Assembly (NCBI GenBank): GCA_001969505.1
Contig: LSSK01001289.1
Location: 1 to 18,323, forward strand
Reading direction: 5' to 3'
Length of the DNA: 18,323 bases
DNA from: Zancudomyces culisetae
Taxonomy: Eukaryota > Kickxellomycota > Harpellomycetes > Harpellales > Legeriomycetaceae
Made by a program: the position numbers and the translations under genes. Numbering within the stretch: position 1 is the first letter of the stretch; every line of letters begins with the position of its first letter. Of the stretch, positions 15,323 through 18,323 are shown piece after piece. The notes below the pieces were generated by a model that was not told the DNA's origin, did no database searches, and worked only from the letters and a program-made list of their open reading frames with translations.

Positions 15323-17188
15323 CTAATAATTATTGATCAGCTTATTAATAGAGTTTTCTATAGCCTCAACACACTTGATGATTTGATGCTTAGAATGTCC
15401 TGCGGATACAATGATTCTCAAGCTAGGCTCAGGGGCCGGCTCTTTCTCCCGCTCAACCACATAAAGACTACTACAAACAAGAACCTTATAAGTCGTTTGA
15501 ATTTCAGAGGCTAGTTGCATCATCACAAGCTCTTCATCTTGCCTAGTCCAAAACTGCTGGGTGCTATTTATCCCTCCATTGCCACCCAGCTTTTGTACAG
15601 CTTGCCTCATACAGTTTGGTGTCAGGTGTACATGGATTATTGGGGAATTATCATCACCCTCAATCTCAATGATACCGCTGTCCCTGTCAGTAAAATTGTC
15701 ATTATTGGTGCTAACACTGCTAATACTGCTAACATTACTGTCCTTATTGCGCAGTCTCTTTTCTTCACTGGCATATCCGTTGATCGATTTGTTGTTATTG
15801 TTGTTGATTTCTTCAAGCAATTGCCTCATATACGAGATGTTTTCATTTAATTTTCGTAGTGCTAGGCGCCCATCTCCATCTCTTTCAGCAAGTCGACTAA
15901 TTGCATCTGACGCAGTAACAGCCATTATCGCTGGCATTGATGCTGAAAAGACATACCCGAGTCCCGACAACCGTTGATGGCCAATAAGTTCCTTTGCCGC
16001 ACAACAGAATCCACCAGAGCCGCCAAATGCCTGCCACAACGAACCCAAAAGGATCTCTACTTCTTTGGTAGCCTCTGCCACACCATCCTTACCGTTGCCT
16101 TCTTTCTCGCCATAATAATAATCCAAAACACCAGCTCCTCGAGCTCCCAACGCTCCAATACCTGCCGAGTCATCCAGTATTAATCGGTATTTGTACTTTT
16201 TCTTTAGCTCCAAAATCTTGGGCAGATTAACTATCGAGCCTGTATCTGTAAATAACCCCTCTGTAACAATAAATTTTTTTGGAGTTGGTCCTTTTATCTT
16301 TGAGATGTACTTATTTGTTGTTGTCAGTACGTTTTCCAAGTCTTCCATATCATTGTGTTTGTACCAAAATACTTTACTTCGTGATAATTGAATACCCTGT
16401 TGTAGCACAAAATTTACACCGCTGTCTGCTACTATTACTCCATCTCGCTTGCTAAAGCACGGAATAACCGATAACCCTGTTGCCATTCCCTGTGAGTATA
16501 TAATTGCTGCCTCTGCACCCATAAATTCTGCAACTTTTTTTTCCAACTCCATGTGCACGTCCAGTGTTCCATAAAATCCTGGTGGACCGCATGCTCCAAC
16601 TCCATAGTTTCGCAGTGTTTTTACTGCCTTTTCCCTGGCCTTTTCGTTATTGCTCATAAATCCTAAGTAGTCATAGTTGGAAAAGTTATCTACCATATCT
16701 CCGTTCTTTAACCTCACTTCCACACCGTTTTGTCCATCGATAACTGGAATTGAATCCAAAATGAGCCTTTCTGTCTTGCTGAGACCTGGAACAAGTGGTT
16801 CGGGTTTCCATTCCTGCACCAGCTCGTCGATTTCCTTTTCAGTTAGTTTGATGTCATTCTGATTCATCTTGTACTTTTGCCGTGACACATACCAAACAAA
16901 GAAGACCACCAAACAAAGTTCCAAAAACGTTCTAAACGGATCATTTTTGTATGATCCCCTGATGTATCTCATGAACAATCTAAACGGAAAGCCAATTATC
17001 TTGACCAGACTCTTGTAATTAGTCGAGCCCTCTACCCCTGCCGAAGCTGATTCGGATGAACCCGCTGCCCCCCAGTTCTTACCCGCATCCTGGGTTTGAA
17101 ACAGGGCTGGATTTTCATCTTCGAGTCCACTACCAAGAACTTCGTTTAGGATTGCTAATGCGATCAGTGCCTTGAAGTTGGTATTCAT
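15323..17188 (-). CDS. LCB1: Serine palmitoyltransferase subunit Lcb1
   Basis: The 621-residue protein starts at the ATG at 17188; the frame extends upstream only to a TTG. It is the regulatory half of the ER serine palmitoyltransferase, which joins serine and palmitoyl-CoA to form 3-ketosphinganine with Lcb2. A hydrophobic N-terminus and a membrane segment at about 88-102 (FLELCLVVFFVWYV) precede the fold type I aminotransferase domain. Key blocks are FSNYDYLGF, YGVGACGPPGFYGTLDVHME (C200 matches the Cys mutated in human HSAN1), IVTEGLFTDTGS and GHQRLSGLGYVFSASMP. At the PLP-lysine position (GSLWQAFGGSGG) the residue is Gln386, so the subunit cannot bind PLP covalently, as expected for Lcb1. 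A poly-Asn and Ser-rich insert (about residues 460-510) is low complexity. S. cerevisiae Lcb1 is about 558 residues. Confidence 0.95.
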   Translation of the reverse strand: MNTNFKALIALAILNEVLGSGLEDENPALFQTQDAGKNWGAAGSSESASAGVEGSTNYKSLVKIIGFPFRLFMRYIRGSYKNDPFRTFLELCLVVFFVWYVSRQKYKMNQNDIKLTEKEIDELVQEWKPEPLVPGLSKTERLILDSIPVIDGQNGVEVRLKNGDMVDNFSNYDYLGFMSNNEKAREKAVKTLRNYGVGACGPPGFYGTLDVHMELEKKVAEFMGAEAAIIYSQGMATGLSVIPCFSKRDGVIVADSGVNFVLQQGIQLSRSKVFWYKHNDMEDLENVLTTTNKYISKIKGPTPKKFIVTEGLFTDTGSIVNLPKILELKKKYKYRLILDDSAGIGALGARGAGVLDYYYGEKEGNGKDGVAEATKEVEILLGSLWQAFGGSGGFCCAAKELIGHQRLSGLGYVFSASMPAIMAVTASDAISRLAERDGDGRLALRKLNENISYMRQLLEEINNNNNKSINGYASEEKRLRNKDSNVSSISSVSTNNDNFTDRDSGIIEIEGDDNSPIIHVHLTPNCMRQAVQKLGGNGGINSTQQFWTRQDEELVMMQLASEIQTTYKVLVCSSLYVVEREKEPAPEPSLRIIVSAGHSKHQIIKCVEAIENSINKLINNY

Positions 17189-17571
17189 TTGCCAGATTTT
17201 TCCAATTTCCAAGTTTATTTTATTTAATAGTAAAAAGGATACTCAGAAAGCTAGTATATTGTTTTGGATTTGTAAACAACTGGATGTTAGCAAATTAGAA
17301 AAAGTGTGGTGATTGTTACAACTTGCATTAAAAAAAATTTTTGAACTATTTTACTATTTTACTATTGACTATCTTACCATTTCACAATTTCACAGACTAG
17401 TTTTGATTCGCAAAACGAAAACAACCAAAAATCCCAATAATTTAGGAGGAGAAACAAAGTGATAGCGGGTACCACGGGCATTTAACTACATATTTTCAAA
17501 AGATCCTATGACCAATCAGCGTACATCTCACCCACACTCTTAAATTAAGTATAGCGTATTAAAATACAGAA
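17189..17571. promoter_or_regulatory. Upstream region of LCB1
   Basis: This 380-bp AT-rich region precedes the LCB1 start. It has an A/T palindrome near 17330-17341 and a GC-richer patch GCGGGTACCACGGGC at 17465-17479 that stands out from its surroundings. No known site is assigned with confidence. Confidence 0.35.
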
Positions 17572-17787
17572 ATGGAAATAATGGCAGGCCTTCAATTAGC
17601 TGCTAGCATTGCATTACCGATGTTTGATATTGTCTGCTCTATCCATCTTTGTAACAGCCAAGGGCATTCCACAAACACTCTTTACAAAAAAAAGAAAAGA
17701 AAAGCCAAGACACTAGCAAAACATCCCATTAGTTCTTGCAGCAACAACCCTTTTTTCTACCATGTAGTATTGAGAAAAATAAAATAA
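17572..17787 (+). CDS. Doubtful 71-codon ORF
   Basis: An ATG in a fair context (AGAAATGG) opens a 71-codon frame. The N-terminal half is moderately hydrophobic (MAGLQLAASIALPMF), followed by a Lys-rich run. It is divergent from LCB1 by 384 bp and ends 139 bp before the stop of the next minus-strand gene. No family is recognised, and composition does not separate it clearly from chance. Confidence 0.2.
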   Translation: MEIMAGLQLAASIALPMFDIVCSIHLCNSQGHSTNTLYKKKKRKAKTLAKHPISSCSNNPFFYHVVLRKIK

Positions 17788-17926
17788 ACCATAGTGGCAA
17801 AAACTAGATAAAAACCAAACATAAAAAACGCTAGGTAGTAAAGGTTAGTTCAGTCAACTCAGATGCAGTAAACATCTGCCCTCTCATTTTTGGTTTCTTT
17901 TGTGGGGAAGGGAAGTGGGGCTCTTT

Positions 17927-18323
17927 TCACATAAAATTTTTACTTAGGTCGAAGCTTTGTATTTCATCCAAAAATCCTTTATTTTTGTTTTTGTTAACAT
18001 CGCTTTGTACACTCAAAGTACCATTTGTTCCACCTTTCCAATTTCCAGATGTGTCTATTCTTAAACTATCGCCGCTTCCACTTCCACTTCCATCGTCACC
18101 TCCACTCCTACTTCCACTGCTATCTCCACCTTCACCTGCTTTGCCTATTTTTTTTTCACCTCTTGTTGGAGTTCTATGACTTGTACGTACATTTGGAATT
18201 CCGTTTAGATCCCCAATTGCCTTTGTTTTGAGTTCTAGAATAGTCTCCTCAAATGAATACGGCTTGTCTTGCAATCCAAGCGGCTGTCGTGATTGGCGGT
18301 ACTGAGCAGCCTTTTCACCATTG
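17927..18323 (-). CDS. C-terminal part of an unrecognised protein (partial)
   Basis: The minus-strand frame is open from the right edge to a stop at 17927, giving 131 residues; the start lies outside the window. The first part is likely folded or conserved (KAAQYRQSRQPLGLQ, then PYSFEETILELK). A basic Thr/Arg stretch follows, then a Gly-Ser-Asp low-complexity run encoded by 6-bp repeats (18076-18130) and a Lys/Asn tail ending FLDEIQSFDLSKNFM. No catalytic motif or membrane segment is visible. It looks like the disordered C-terminus of a larger protein. I assign no function. Confidence 0.75.
   Translation of the reverse strand, partial: NGEKAAQYRQSRQPLGLQDKPYSFEETILELKTKAIGDLNGIPNVRTSHRTPTRGEKKIGKAGEGGDSSGSRSGGDDGSGSGSGDSLRIDTSGNWKGGTNGTLSVQSDVNKNKNKGFLDEIQSFDLSKNFM
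18076..18130 (-). repeat. Hexanucleotide Gly-Ser repeat
   Basis: CCACTT/CCACTC-type hexamers on the plus strand encode Ser-Gly pairs on the minus strand, interrupted by Asp codons. It is the same repeat type as at 931-1005 in the surface-protein gene, 17 kb away. Confidence 0.75.

Overview
The window looks like a chromosome segment of an ascomycete, most likely a budding yeast (Saccharomycotina). The DNA is AT-rich, the genes are compact, and most lack introns or carry short ones (about 90-120 nt) with GTAAGT donors. The recognisable proteins are fungal-type TAF1 without bromodomains, Rrp9, Lcb1 and a mitochondrial proline dehydrogenase. CTG codons sit where leucine is expected (TAF1 V-L-V-E-Y, Rrp9 T-L-G-H), so the CUG-Ser code is unlikely. 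The species cannot be named from this sequence alone.

Layout, left to right. At 64-435 (-) is a small two-exon gene of 83 codons that I do not recognise; its leader is a 5-bp repeat that creates a chain of overlapping tiny uORFs. At 733-3112 (-) is a two-exon secreted Ser/Thr-rich cell-wall or adhesin-like glycoprotein with about 40 tandem 12-bp repeats. Its signal peptide is on exon 1 and its repeats are on exon 2. The stretch 3113-4292 has no intact gene but holds coding-like remnants. At 4293-6459 (-) is a three-exon RRP9 (U3 snoRNP WD40 protein), and a 1.2-kb divergent promoter region separates it from TAF1 (7642-11505, +). A 1.6-kb spacer with low-complexity DNA, a G-quadruplex-capable tract and a zinc-cluster-type inverted repeat leads to PUT1 (13126-15174, +). 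This is a proline dehydrogenase with an inserted canonical EF-hand. It converges on LCB1 (15323-17188, -), the non-catalytic subunit of serine palmitoyltransferase. After a 740-bp spacer with one doubtful small ORF, the C-terminal part of an unrecognised gene (17927-18323, -) runs off the right edge.

The genes do not form a pathway. They are independent functions: cell surface, rRNA processing, Pol II initiation, proline catabolism and sphingolipid synthesis. I found no clear undescribed system, mobile element, tRNA or CRISPR. The points most worth a second look are the EF-hand in the proline dehydrogenase, the exon split and block repeats of the surface protein, the self-chaining start/stop leader of the small gene, and the coding remnants at 3.4-4.3 kb.
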